Below, piece by piece: positions 30,028 through 40,987 of a DNA stretch of 64,000 nucleotides; position 1 is the stretch's first letter, and the number at the start of each line of letters is the position of its first letter. Under the pieces are notes generated by a model that was not told where the DNA came from, made no database searches, and saw only the letters and a list, made by a program, of their open reading frames with translations. Where the stretch lies: assembly GCA_963575745.1 (NCBI GenBank), contig CAUYUJ010015948.1, forward strand, positions 1,691,630-1,755,629, in the 5' to 3' direction. Source of the DNA: Prorocentrum cordatum. Lineage: Eukaryota; Sar; Dinophyceae; Prorocentrales; Prorocentraceae. Made by a program: the position numbers and the translations under genes.

Positions 30028-33000
30028 TTAGGTGACGACCTTCCACTGTTTCTGGTCCTTCCTGGGTGCGCGGCGAGCAGCGTGGCCCTTCGCCGCCTGG
30101 CGCCCCCTGCCCGCGCCGCCACTTCCACCCAGGTACCGAAGCCGCAACTGCGCCCAGTCAACGCCGAGGTCCAGCGCGTCGCCCATGACCCGCACGTCGC
30201 AGTTATGGCTGCGGAAGGAGGACAGGAAATTGACGCACGTTTGCTGGTCGCGCCGCGGCGGGTCGAGCGCGCCTTTGCTGCCAGGCATGGCGTGCTGCTG
30301 GGCGAACGCGTGCCAGGCGCCTGTGAACCTCGCTCCCAGGGTGGTCCTCGGCGCGGCGCCTGCTGCTGCTTCTGCGGCTGCTGCTGCTGCGTCCGCCGCC
30401 TGCCGTCCGCCGCCCGCCAGACCCGCCAGCGCGGTCGGCGTCGCTACGGGCCAGGTTTCGGCCCAGGGGCGGCGGGGAGACTGGAAGGTCGCCAGTCACA
30501 GAGGCTAGGCAGGGCGTCCACCTGCTGCCACGAAGACGCGCTGGGGGAACGTTCCGGCCGCGCTGCCGCCGTTCCTCGGCGCTCGAGCTCGCGCCATTGC
30601 CAGGGGGGGAGGGGCCAGGGCAAGTAGTGTCAGCCAGGGGAGTGTGGCGGTGGGTGGTGGCCTGTTCCTGTTCTTGCCCATGCTCCCATTCCTGCGCTGG
30701 CGCCACTTCCGCGCCCTCCCCGTGGGCGGCCGGCAGCTCCTGCTCATCGGGCTCTTCCGGCTCCTGCTCCGCATGCTGCTCGCGTTCGCTGCTCTGCGAC
30801 TGTTCCGACCGGTTGGGCCCGCCGCCGGAATCGTCTATGGCTTCGCGAGGCGCGGCGGCTACTGGGCCACGGAAGCCTGGCGGGGATTTGCGGGTTGGCG
30901 CGGGCCGCGCGATTGGCCGCCAGGTAAAGGCCGAGTCGCCTCCAGCAGCTGGGGCGGAGAGGAGCGCTGCACTGCGGTAAACGGGGGCAGGCCCCTCCCG
31001 TTGGCGCTCGCCTTCAGACCCGCGCCCGCCCTCGTCCACGAGCGCGCCCCCATCTGTCGCAGCGTGACTTTCGCCATGTGCGGGAGTGCTGCGGGTCGCA
31101 GCTGGCCCAGGCACGTTGTCAGACACCGTTTCTTTCGCCGGGGCGGGAGTCGCCTTCCTCGGCGTGGCCAGGCCTTCGAGAGGGAGTGGCTGCGGTTCGC
31201 TGTCCGTTCGGGCGGATTCGCTGACAGGGGAACGAGGGCGAATGGGCGCGAATGGACTTCTCTCGGCAAGCTGGCGGATGGCCTCGATGTCCTGCCTCTG
31301 CAAGGCATGTTCGTGGCCCCCCAGCGAGGGGTCTTCGAAAGTGCCAGGGGCGGCGGCGGGCGGAATCGCAGCGGGGCGTTGTTGGGTCTCGCCGCCAACC
31401 AGATGTATCGACAGCCCCAGGCTTTACAAGTCATGGGCTCCGTATCGGCCGTCGGCCACGGGGATGGCCTCGGAGGCGTTGGCTGGAGGGTCTGTGCCGA
31501 TCGCAAACGCGCGCCCGTCTGTGGCCCGCACGCACCTCCAGGAGCCAAGCGAAACCTCCAATCGTGAGCGCCCAGGGCCGCTGTCAGTCACACTTTAGCG
31601 CGCCCCCGCGACGCGAGAACTGTAACAACTGACGGCCGCGTTTGGATTTACGACCTCCTGGCTGTCTGTTGCGCGCGGAATGTATCCGATTTCCGCGGTG
31701 CCGTCCGCAGCATTCCGAACTGCCGTCGCGATGCTGTTGCCAGGAGAGCGCGCCATTTCGGGCGCATATTCCAATGTGAACTCCTGACTCTCTATGCTGC
31801 GAGGAGGCTCGAGATATCCTCCACCATCCGCTCGGGGAAGCGTCGTGGACCTCCTCTCGGGAGGAGGCTGGTCTCCGAGCGCAGGCGCGCCCTCTGCGGC
31901 ATCCCCACCTGTCGCCGCGATACTGTTGCCAAGGGGGCACGCAATTTCGGCCGCACCTTCCGCCTCAACAACGAGACCGCCCCCGGGACGCTGATAGGAG
32001 TGAGGGGTTGTAGGAACGCCTGCTTGGTTGTCTCCTGGAGGGGAAGGCACCGGCGCGCCGTGGCTGACGACCGCCTGTTCGGTCTGTAGCTCTCCCAGGG
32101 GACTACTGCAGCTGAAGGCCGCACGTTCCAGCGTGAACTCCTGACTCTCTATGCTGCGAGGAAGCTCGAGATAACCTCCATCACCCGCTCGTGGAGGCGT
32201 CGTGGACCTCCATTCGGGAGGAGGCCGGTCTCCGAGCGCACGCGCGCCCTCTGCGGCATTCCCGACTGTCGCCACGATACTGTTGCCAGGGGGGGGCGCA
32301 ATTTCGGCCACTATTTCCGCCTCAACAACGAGACCGCCCCCGGGACGCTGATAGGATGGAGGGGCTGTAGGAACGCCTGCTTGGTTGTCTCCTGGGCGGG
32401 AGGGCGCCGGCGCGCTGTGGCTGACGACCACCTGTTCGGTTCGAGACTGTTGCAGCTGAAGGCCGCACGTTCCAGCGTGAACTCGTGACTCTCTATGCTG
32501 CGAGGAGGCTTGAGATGTCCTCCATCATCCGCTCGGGGAGGCGTCGTGGACCTCCTTTCGGGAGCAGGCCGGTCTCCGAGCGCAGGCGCGCCCTCTGCGG
32601 CATTCCCGACTGTCGCCGCGATGCCGCTGCCAGGGGGGCACGCAATTTCGGCCGCATCTTCCGCCTCAACAAGACCGCCCCCGGGACGCTGATAGGAGTG
32701 AGGGGTTGTAGGAGCGCCTGCTTGGTCATTTCTTGGAGGGGAAGGCGCCGGCGCGCTGTGGCTGACGACCGCCTGTTCGGGCCGTAGCACTCCGAGGGGA
32801 CTACTGCAGCTGAAGGCCGCGCGTTCCAGCGTGAACACCTGACCCTCGATGTTGCGAGGAGGCTCGAGATATCCTCCACCATCCGCTCGGGGAGGCGTCG
32901 GGGACCTCTTCTCGGGAGGAGGCTGGTCTCCGACCGCGGGCGCCCCCTCAGCAGCACTCCCACCTGTCGCCGCGATGCCGTTGCCAGGGGGGGCGCAATT

Positions 33001-33916
33001 TCGGCCGCATCTTCCGCCTCAACAACGAGACCGCCCCTGGGACGCTGATGGGAGTGAGGGGCTGTGGGAACGCCTGCTTGGTTGTCTCCTGGACGAGAAG
33101 GCGCCGGCGCGCTGTGGCTGACGACCGCCTGTTCGGTCCGTAGCACACCCAGGGGACTACTGCAGCTGAAGGCCGCACGTTCCGGCGTGAACTCCTGACT
33201 CTCTATGCTGCGAGGAGGCTCGAGATATCCTCCATCATCCGCTCGGGGAGGCGTCGTGGACCTCCTTTCGGGAGCAGGCCGGTCTCCGAGCGCGGGCGCG
33301 CCCTCTGCGGCATTCCCGACTGTCGCCGCGATGCTGCTGCCAGGGGGGGGCGCAATTTCGGCCGCATCTTCCGCCTCAACAACGAGACCGCCCCCGGGAC
33401 GCTGATAGGAGTGAGGGGTTGTAGGAGCGCCTGCTTGTTTGTCTCCTGGACGGGAAGGCGCCGGCGCGCAGTGGCCGACGACCGCCTGTTCGGTCTGTAG
33501 CTCTCCCAGGGGACTACTGCAGCTGAAGGCCGTGCGTTCCAGTGTGAACTCCTGACTCTCTATGCTGCGAGGAGGCTCGAGATGTCCTCCATCATCCGCT
33601 CGGGGAGGCGTCGTGGACCTCCCTTCGGGAGGAGGCCGGTCTCCGAGCGCAGGCGCGCCCTCTGCGGCATCCCCACCTGTCGCCACGATACTGTTGCCAG
33701 GGGGGGGCGGAATTTCGGCCGCATCTTCCGCCTCAACAACGAGACCGCCCCCGGGGCGCTGATAGATGGAGGGGCTGTAGGAACGCCTGCTTGGTTGTCT
33801 CCTGGACGGGAGGGCGCCGGCGCGCTGTGGCTGACGACCGCCTGTTCGGTCCGTAGCACTCCCAGGGGATTACTGCAGCTGAAGGCCGCACGGTCCAGTG
33901 TGAACTCCTGACTCTC
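30028..33916 (-). pseudogene. Tandem-repeat protein gene, 3' part (split by transposon)
   Basis: Downstream half of a minus-strand gene whose upstream half is at 45935-47507. From 33916 it encodes six ~119-residue repeats (consensus words ESQEFTLERAAFSCSSPLG, TEQAVVSHSAPAPS, QRPGGGLVVEAEDAAE, ALGDRPPPERRSTTPPRAD), a tail ending SCYSSRVAGAR, then a Pro/Ser/Glu-rich region (31303-30505: ALQRQDIEAIRQLAER, EQEPEEPDEQELPA) and a last open stretch (30500-30028: DQQTCVNFLSSFRSHNCDV, DALDLGVDWAQLRLRYLG). Frame changes occur in the repeats (units of 356 bp), at about 31430 (TAA) and at 30505, so introns or mutations break it. No known family. The transposon insertion would disrupt expression. Confidence 0.5.
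31778..33901 (-). repeat. Six coding tandem repeats of 344-357 bp
   Basis: Units begin (plus strand) GAACTCCTGACTCTCTATGC at 31778, 32135, 32479, 32833, 33189 and 33546. Lengths are 357, 344, 354, 356, 357 and 356 bp. Units of 357 and 354 keep the reading frame (119 and 118 codons); the 356- and 344-bp units shift it. A seventh, diverged unit is split by the transposon: 33902-33918 plus 45935-46262. Confidence 0.9.
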
Positions 33917-33918
33917 TA

Positions 33919-33999
33919 CCCTGAGGCTCATAGTTGCTTTTTAAAAGAGATTTTTGAAAATCGCTTTTCTAAAAAGAGTTTTTTTGTTGAAAAGGGATA
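33919..33999. repeat. Left terminal inverted repeat and AT-rich subterminal DNA
   Basis: CCCTGAGGCTCATAGTTGCT, then T/A-rich sequence with TTTTTTTGTTGAAAAGGG at 33979. Pairs with 45901-45932 read on the other strand: 11 bp identical, then about 20 bp similar. Confidence 0.9.
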
Positions 34000-34930
34000 A
34001 ATAAATTGAACAGGAACGTGTTGTTCAACACATTTCAAACAAACAAGAAAAAAACACCTACGAGTCTCAAACCATGAGCCGATGCCCACGCGCAAAAGGC
34101 GAAATGCAGGTTGAAAAAGGAGGACTAGAGAGAAGGAGCAGGACGATGAGAGTTTATGATGTCTTAAGAAGCGCGGTCCCCTATACACTCGTCCCCTCCC
34201 GATTGCTGTGTTCCTCCTCCTTTCTCCTTTTCGTTTTTTCTTCGTTTTTTTCTAAAAAAACATGCGTCGTTTGAAGCGCGCATTTTTTGTGCACCAGCAC
34301 CAGCTCCTGCACACTCATCGCTCAACACGGGAAAATGTAGAGCAGATGGTAAACACCGCCACGCATCCAATACGGATACGCTCTTGCATGCAAGAGCGCG
34401 CGCAAACGGGACAGGGCTCGCGAGCCCAACCAGCAAGATTATCAGCGCAAGGTGTGGAGCGACAGGGGAGGGGCGGATGGGGGAGAGGAACACTTGCGCA
34501 ACGTAGTGAAACCAAGGCCAGCGCAACAAACAAAAAAAAACGCTATCTGCTGTGTCACTCCTCCTGCTTCTCATCCTCCTCCTCGCCCTTCCCCTGCGTC
34601 CGTTTCCTCCTCACTCTCCCGCCGTGTCCCCCCGCTCCCCCAGAGAAGGCCCTCTCCATGGGCGGCGTGACTTCTCAGAAGCCCTCGCACCTCCTGGGAA
34701 GCTCTGTCTTCGGGGGAGGCTCAGAAAACTTTTCAGAAGGCTATGGGGCCTCCGAACCTTCTGAAAACCATAGAACAGGAGGATGCATTTTGGCCTCGCG
34801 CACGCCTGGGACATCCAGCTGCCCAGGATGAAACATGTAAATGCAGCTCGAGCGTGCACGCTGACGTCACTCATCTCCCGATCCTCTTACTCCTCACTCC
34901 CTTCTCTCAGCGCTCGATCCGCTGATCAGA
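34000..34930. other. Transposon left interior, no gene recognised
   Basis: AT-rich start with poly-A/T runs, then mixed DNA. A plus frame from 34262 has no known motif and overlaps simple sequence. An imperfect inverted pair (CTTTTCAGAAGGCTATGG / CCTTCTGAAAACCATAG) lies at 34730-34775. It may be the 3' flank of the methyltransferase-like gene. Confidence 0.45.
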
Positions 34931-36929
34931 TTAAACGGGCTTCAGGCCTCGAAGGATGCAGGCCATAATCAACCCAATCGAGGGCAATGCCATTGCCTGG
35001 CCAACTGCCTGGATAGCACATCGCTCGCTCGTAGTGGCAGTCAGCTCTGAAATCGACAGGTCATCTAGACCCATCAGGCGAGCCCGCTCACGCACATGCA
35101 AAAAACGACCGAAGTCCCTGGTGCCGTCGGCCTTGGGCGGGCCCTCGATCCAGAGGTACGTGTTGTTGGGGAGGAGGCAGGGGGTGCAGCCGACCGTGCA
35201 ATCCTGGCGGGGCGCGCGGCCAGCCTCACCCGCTACCCCTGCCCTCCCCGAGGGCGGATGGGAACTGATAATGATAATAATAATAATTAGGAGAATGAGG
35301 GGGAGGTGGGGAGGTCCAGGAAAGAAGGGGAGGGGGCGGAACGAGACCAGGAACAAGGGCGATGAATTAGCCGAACGACGAGGGGGGGTGCAAGTCGAAG
35401 GCCTGCAAGGCCCTCGCCCTCATGAGGTCATACACGAGGATGGCCTCGGGTTGGAAGTTCCCGACCTCGGTGCGGTAGCGGTTGAGGTTGGAGCGCTTTG
35501 CGCCGATCGTTTTAGACAGTTGTGAGATCGAAACGGTCAGATCGAACTGAGGGCTCCGCAGCTGACGACACGTTGCCCCCCCACTCGTGGGGAAACGAAC
35601 GATCATCAGTTGCGAAACCCTCGGGTCGATCTGCTCAGGACCGTCATCCCCTACAAAAGCGCAGTCCTGCTTCTCAGTGAGGGTGGCTTCGTCACGGTTG
35701 GGCAGGGACGTGTCCAGCGCATCTCTGATGTTCTGTTGTTTGAGGTAGAGCTTCGTCGCATCGAGTGGGCCGCGCGAGAAAGATCTGGTCCGGCGGCCAC
35801 ATATGAACATCCTGGCAGCGTGATTTGCTCCCCGAACTCAGCGCTCGCACCCAGACCGCACCCAGAGCGCCAGTGAGCCCCCCAGCGAGCCCACAGTGAG
35901 CCTCCAGTGAGCCCCTGACGAGCCCAGTGAGCCTCCACTGGGCTATCGCTGGAAGATCGTTGGCCAACGATCTTCCAGCGAAAGCCCAGTGATCCCATAG
36001 TTGGGCCCATGGAGGGGGGCCCACCACATGTGGAAGACAGGCAGCATCACACCTCAAGGCTGGGGGCTCTTGAGCAGGAAGAGGTGGAGGGAGGGAGAGG
36101 GGGGGAGGAGGAGGAGGAGGAGGAGGAGGAGGAGGAGGAGGAGGAGGAGGAGGAGGAGGAGGAGGAGGAGGGGGAGGAGATGGAGGAGGAGGGGGAGGGG
36201 GAGGAGGAGGGGGAGGGCTAGGGCCAGGGCTAGGGGCAGGGGGGCATGGATGAGCCTCGAGGATCATAAAAATTTGCGGCAGGCGAAACCCACCCCAAAA
36301 GTCCTCTCCCTGCGCTGCGCCAAGCCGTGGTTGAGAGCGTCAACCGCCCAGACATGCAACGACCACTCGATGCCCAGCCCCTCGACCAGCCACTCTTTGA
36401 CCTCTGTGGCTGGTGCCTTCGAACCCCGTCGCCCTGGAGGACTATCCTTCATGCACGTTAGAGTCTCGATAACAAAAAAGGCGAATCTACTCGAGCGAAC
36501 TGCCTGAGATCTAATTGCCAAGAGCACTTGCATGAACGGCTCAGCCCTCACATCCTGCCACCCTTGCCCCGTGCCTGATGATCTGTTCCACGATGGCGGC
36601 CCGCTCACAAGGCCGTCAACCTCTGGAAATGTGTCTGGGCTGATTTTGGTGATGTCACCCGCCTCCCCAATGTGCGCGCACGAGCCCTCATCACCGTGTA
36701 CTTTCTCAGAGTACGCCTGGAGCTTCTTATCGGAATCGTACGAAATCGCATTCACTTTCATGCCGATGGCCCTCAGGGCGACCACAGGAGTACTAATCCC
36801 ACTGCAAAGGCAAAGAAGCGTGAGTTCCCTGTCCACCCCATCGATGAGAATCTCTGCACACAACTGTGCCCATGTGCAGTCTCGCTCAGTAATGGCGCCC
36901 CTTGGGCGCTTTGTCTGGGTGCGACCCAT
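34931..36929 (-). CDS. Cytosine-C5 DNA methyltransferase-like protein (spliced)
   Basis: ATG at 36929 (MGRTQTKRPRGAITERD), stop TAA at 34931. Exon 1 (36929 to ~36303) holds motif I LCLCSGISTPVVAL (res. 39-52), motif IV as GPPSW (110-114), motif VI as VIETLTC (153-159) and motif VIII AQRRER. Exon 2 (~35811-35420) continues MFICGRR, then LPNRDEATLTEKQ and a target-recognition-like stretch. Exon 3 (~35210-34931) has TVGCTPCLLPNN, LHVRERARLMGLDD and motif X QAVGQAMALPSIG. Joining exons 1 and 2 at a shared AGGA gives QRRERMFICGRR, a good motif VIII. The enzyme family methylates cytosine via a Cys in GPPC; here it is Ser, so this copy is probably inactive as a methylase or acts differently. The exon 2-3 junction is uncertain. 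Confidence 0.72.
35814..36301 (-). other. Intron of the methyltransferase-like gene, AGGA-flanked
   Basis: About 492 bp between AGGA at 36302-36305 and AGGA at 35810-35813. Any cut within the repeat gives the same spliced frame, so the donor is not GT; GA-AG is possible, as described for dinoflagellates. The intron holds a (GAG)n run (36100-36220), CAGTGAGCC repeats (35868-35940) and a 54-bp palindrome. Confidence 0.6.
35937..35990. repeat. 54-bp near-perfect palindrome in an intron
   Basis: CGCTGGAAGATCGTTGG (35947-35963) meets its exact complement CCAACGATCTTCCAGCG (35964-35980) without a loop. After one mismatched base pair the arms continue with ACTGGGCT/AGCCCAGT. Next to CAGTGAGCC minisatellite units. 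Confidence 0.9.
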
Positions 36930-37247
36930 GGTCCACGGAAAAAAACAGGCTGGCTCGAGCACAAAAAAAACAGGCGGAGCATCAGCGGCGATCGCCACGA
37001 GGTGACGATATGATGAGGGCCTTCGGGGATCCCTATGATGAGGGCCTTCCAACACCTTCCCTCCTCCTCCTCCTCCTCCTCCTCCTCCTTCCTCCCATCC
37101 GTGTCCTTAGCTCCTCCTTCCACCATTGCCCTCGTGGCTTATGGGGGTAATTAGTTTGCCAGGTCCATCTTGTCCCTTCCTCATCGCCCCTTTAGCCCCA
37201 TTTAGCCCCCTCACTTTATGTGCACCCCCAACTCAAGCGTCACAGCG
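36930..37247. other. Spacer between transposase-like and methyltransferase-like genes
   Basis: Contains a direct duplication of ATGATGAGGGCCTTC-like words (37010 and 37034) and (TCC)n at 37060-37095. It is the 5' flank of the methyltransferase gene and 3' flank of the transposase gene. No promoter motif could be identified. Confidence 0.5.
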
Positions 37248-39739
37248 TCATATATCAGCGAACACCGAATTCTTCTCTACCATTGGCAACAGGCGCACTT
37301 TCTGGAAAACCTTCGCCTCCCAGTGGGCCCTGTGGCACGTTTGGGCAATTGTTGCGATCACAGCGTTTAAAGACTCATCTGCGAAGCAACTAAACCACCG
37401 CGGGTTGCCAGTCAGCCGTATTCCAACTGTCAGATGGATCCACATATGGTGCTTAGGGACCAGGTGAACACGGGATGTTTTTGCCACCGAGATGTGCCTC
37501 AAACACAGGTCTAGCAATGTTTGGCAGACAGGTAGCGGAACATCTTTCGGACTAGTTCTGATCAGCCTCATGTACTCCACTAGGGTTTCACCCGCCACCT
37601 TCAGAAAACTGCCGCTGGATAACACTTGTTCGTGCCGCTGGGAGAAATCGAGGGCCCAGTCTAGAAGAACACCCGTCTCGTGCGCTTTGGTTTTGAGGTC
37701 CCTTTTTTTTGATGACCCAATCAAGCCCTGTAGGGTGGAAATCCGATCGCTATGTTCAATGCTGTGACTAATGTACCATTGGCGTATATCTGCATAGACC
37801 CTCGATGTCGAAGACGAAATCTGAGCTGCAACACCCCCGTCAAATTCGTACACATTACAATCGATGGCTGCCCAAATAACTCGCAACACATATTGTGCAA
37901 TCACCCCGAGGTAAACAGTGTGAAGGGTGTCCACTCTGATCGCAGACTGCGGTGTGCACCCCACCTCAGGACAAAACACTGGATTTCTTCGAAGCACCCT
38001 ATCGTTCAACCGCTGTCCAATCTTGTGTTTCCGCCAGAAGACTGCTTCAAACGGCAAAGGGGTCTCTTCAAACTTGGCGACGTCCCGCAAGCCTTCGCTT
38101 GGGTCCAACCTGTCGCCTTTCTTCAGCTGCAAATGAGGCACATTCTGTGTGAGTATCCGACCATTCAACTTCTGCCTATCAAAACGGAGCCCCCCGTCGA
38201 CGAGAATCATGTTCTTGATAGCAGGGGTATGCACCACGATCCGAAACTCACATTTCCTACAGTCGATCTCGTACGAATCCCCTGGCAGATCACCCCAGTT
38301 GTGGCCGAGCAACGACACGTTCGAGAGATCGAAACCGCACCCCTCAAAAGAAGGGAGACTTGGCAATTCCCAACGGAGAACCACTTGATCCTCGATCCTC
38401 CCTCTCCCATTCCGAAGCCCATATCGCCCGTTATATTCGTCCGAGGTGAGGCAGGAGGGAGAGGAGGGAGTGGGCGGGGCAGGGGCGAGAGGCGGGTAGG
38501 AAGGGGGAGCGGGAGGGGCAGGGAACAGGCACATGTGCACACGGTTTCGCCGCCCAGGCGCTCGGATAGTTGGGGCTTAGTTGCTCGGCAGAACAAGCAC
38601 GGATGGAAGTGCGCCGACCACGTCGGCATGCCAAAAGTAGTGCAATGTTCAGACCAGTCCCCTCTGATATCAACCATAATGAAACGCGCTGGGAGCCGCG
38701 CCGAACGTGAGCGCAGCTCGCATAGAGGATCTTCGGGGGCAAACTCGGACCCATCCCATTTTGTCTTAGGTCTGGTGCCGTTTGCTAGGTTGATCAGGGC
38801 CCACGTAATGAACTTGAAAACCACGTACAAGCTACACCACCCTCGGCATCCGCATTTGCAGATTTCCCGTTTTGATACAACCCCAACTAAATGACGTTTC
38901 CCTGATGCCAGGTTGTGTATGGTGATATTGTACAAAGAGTCGTACTTCCCAGCCCCTATAGCCTTTGTAAAGCGCACGCCGTCTATGTAGAGCCCCAGGG
39001 GGAAGCAATGTCGATCATCATGAGGTTTAGTTCTATGGGGGTGGTTGTGGAAGGTGGCGGGCCACTCCTGTCCACGAAATGAATCGATCATTCCCTGGGC
39101 TCCCGCCTCATACTCCGTAGCCAAACACTCGTGAAATGCAGCCAGCTTCAAATATTTGTCCTCGGGGCACTGAGCAGGTTCGAGGGTGGGGGAGGGGGTC
39201 GAACAAACGCGCGCGAGAACCCATCTGCGCGCCCCATTCTTTGCGCGATCCCCGAGCCCCTCGAGTACTTGGGCCTCGGGGGGGAGGGGGTGGCAAAGAG
39301 CGAGGCCCGCAAAGGTTCCCCGCGAGGATTGATCATGCATGGAGTCCTCGCGCCGACCGCGAATCCACATCGGGACGGGCACATCGCAGATCAGCACTGT
39401 CGAAGACTCTGGCAGCAATGCCTCCAGGTGGCGCTCGAAATTTCCATCGTTCGTGTGTGAAATGTACCCGAGGCTTCGCAATCGACTCCCCTGGGCGCCA
39501 GCATCGGCGGCCAACTTGCAGACTGCACACAGATCTTTAGCAGAAATCTTTCCGTGTGCATATTTGACAAGTAATAGGTCTGCAAGTTTGTTGCCAGCGT
39601 CCTCTTGCCTCGATCTGACGCCGACGTCTGGCCCCTCCCAGCTGGCCGAGCTCACCGCCGCGGCGCTCGCAGCTGACTCCCAGCTGTGTCGGCGCACGGG
39701 GCGGTCTGGATCGGATGCGAGCTTGCGCTTCGCTGGCAT
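37248..39739 (-). CDS. DDE-type transposase, CACTA/CMC-like, spliced
   Basis: Start MPAKRKLASDPDRP at 39739 (a further in-frame Met lies at 39784); stop at 37248. Upstream exon(s) to about 38540: FPLGLYIDGVRFTKAIGAG (first catalytic Asp candidate), KREICKCGCRGWC (zinc-knuckle-like), FIMVDIRGDWSEH (second Asp candidate), HPCLFC. Downstream exon (~38450-37248): VDTLHTVYLGVIAQ, like the 'D-x-H-x-x-LG' line of CACTA transposases; LVPKHHMWIH; and CFADESLNAVIA (acidic third position). A 51-bp GT-AG intron may lie at 39171-39221 (removal keeps the frame), and a CT-rich intron at ~38440-38545, whose acceptor is unclear. It would cut and rejoin the element's ends. The family name is an inference from motif order. 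Confidence 0.65.
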
Positions 39740-39837
39740 GTCTGGTGGAAAAACAACTTGGGCCAAATTATTCTCACAGATCATGGTTTCTGATGAGTTC
39801 TCTCGCTCCTCGATGGGGCGTCTGGGCGCCTGGGTCT

Positions 39838-40120
39838 AGGATCACCGGAGGATCACCGGAGGATCACCGGAGGATCACCGGAGGATCACCGGGGGGTCAC
39901 TGGTCACTTTATGTGTGTTTTTACAAGGTTTTTTGGGGGGGTCACTGGGGGATCACTGGGGGCTCACTGGAGGATCACTGGAGGATCACTGGGGGCTCAC
40001 TGGGGGCTCACTGGGGGCTCACTGGGGGCTCATTGGGCCTGCTTGCTGCTATTCGGAGCTCTTTGAAGGCTCACCGAGGGCTCGTTGGACTCTCACTGTG
40101 GGCTCGCTGGAGGCCGATCA
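39838..40120. repeat. GGATCACYGG minisatellite
   Basis: AGGATCACCGG five times in a row from 39840, then GGGGGATCACTGG and GGGGGCTCACT units to about 40030, fading out by 40120. Related units occur inside the same transposon at 35868-35940 (inverted) and 44042-44140. Confidence 0.85.
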
Positions 40121-40421
40121 ATATTTTGGCGAGTCGCTGGCGGGCCGCGGGGGGTCGACGGGCTACTTTCCGCTTGATCAGGTATCGGAAGCCGTGGAAA
40201 GAGGTTGATCAAGGATGGAGGAGGGGAGGGAGGAGCACGGTTATCTTCAACAGAGCTGCAACCCAGCTCACAGCTCCGTCGAGAGACGCCTCTCGACTCA
40301 AAACAGCTTAAACGTGCTTAAACCAAACCACGAGTCATGGGCTGATGCAAAATGAAGGCCTGCACAGCCTAGGCCAGCTGTCCCCGCCAGCCTCGTCTGC
40401 AGCAGGCCGTGCGTCGCTGGC
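40121..40421. other. Spacer, no gene recognised
   Basis: Single-copy-like DNA downstream of the 126-aa ORF. It includes the near-palindromic word CCAGCTGTCCCCGCCAGCC; nothing else noted. Confidence 0.4.
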
Positions 40422-40802
40422 CTAGTCGTCGTTCTCCACGGGCACGAGCTCCTTCATCTTGGTGATGCTCTTCGCCTTGTTCGCGAGCTTCGTGAGGTCC
40501 TCCATCTGGTTGTTGCAGGCATCGTAGTAGTCCGACACCGAGTAGCTCTCTACATCGCCCAAGAGGAGCTCCTGGAATACAGGATCTCCCACGGAGTTCT
40601 CCTCAACCTTCACGAGCAACTTCTGCAGGGAGGGCAGGAACTGCTTCGCGAACGACCAGTCCTCCGCCGTCTCGATCTTTGCAACGATGGACCTGAGCGC
40701 GTCAGAACCAATGATCGTGGTTCGAACGTGGATTCCAGGATCCGCGAGGATACTCGAATCTTCGTTCGAACCACGATCAGCATCTCCCGATGATCGTGGC
40801 AT
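40422..40802 (-). CDS. Conserved-looking 126-aa acidic protein, unknown function
   Basis: ATG at 40802, stop at 40422, no internal break. Starts MPRSSGDADRGSNEDSS; the main body is acidic and helical in character (AKIETAEDWSFAKQFLPSLQ, FQELLLGDVESYSVSDYYD, DLTKLANKAKSITKMKELV) and ends VENDD. No domain recognised. It lies 186 bp downstream of gene X on the same strand. A perfect 17-bp inverted repeat (40712-40779) lies within its first 30 codons, so the N-terminal part may be an inserted foldback or intron and the real exon may begin near GSDALRSIV. Codon-like third-position GC supports real coding. Confidence 0.55.
   Translation of the reverse strand: MPRSSGDADRGSNEDSSILADPGIHVRTTIIGSDALRSIVAKIETAEDWSFAKQFLPSLQKLLVKVEENSVGDPVFQELLLGDVESYSVSDYYDACNNQMEDLTKLANKAKSITKMKELVPVENDD
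40712..40779. repeat. Perfect 17-bp inverted repeat, 34-bp loop
   Basis: TGATCGTGGTTCGAACG (40712-40728) and its exact complement (40763-40779). A third TGATCGTGG word follows at 40791. It overlaps the 5' coding part of the 126-aa ORF. Confidence 0.9.
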
Positions 40803-40987
40803 AATCTCGAGAGGGGACCGCTCAAGATGATGCGTTGGATATCGATGAGGATCGGGCGACGTCAGGTCCTACAGGGAGAGCGGCGGTGATCACGGATCTT
40901 CAAAGAGAGCTGCGAGGATTGCGGAGGATGGAGAAGTTGAGGAGGATGGATGATTGAAGAGGTCGAAGAGGGATGGCTCTGGGCGCT

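Noticed and set aside
34262-34831. 189-codon plus-strand ORF near the transposon left end
   Set aside because: Composition of simple Ser/Pro runs in the second half, antisense to the direction of all other genes in the element, no motif.
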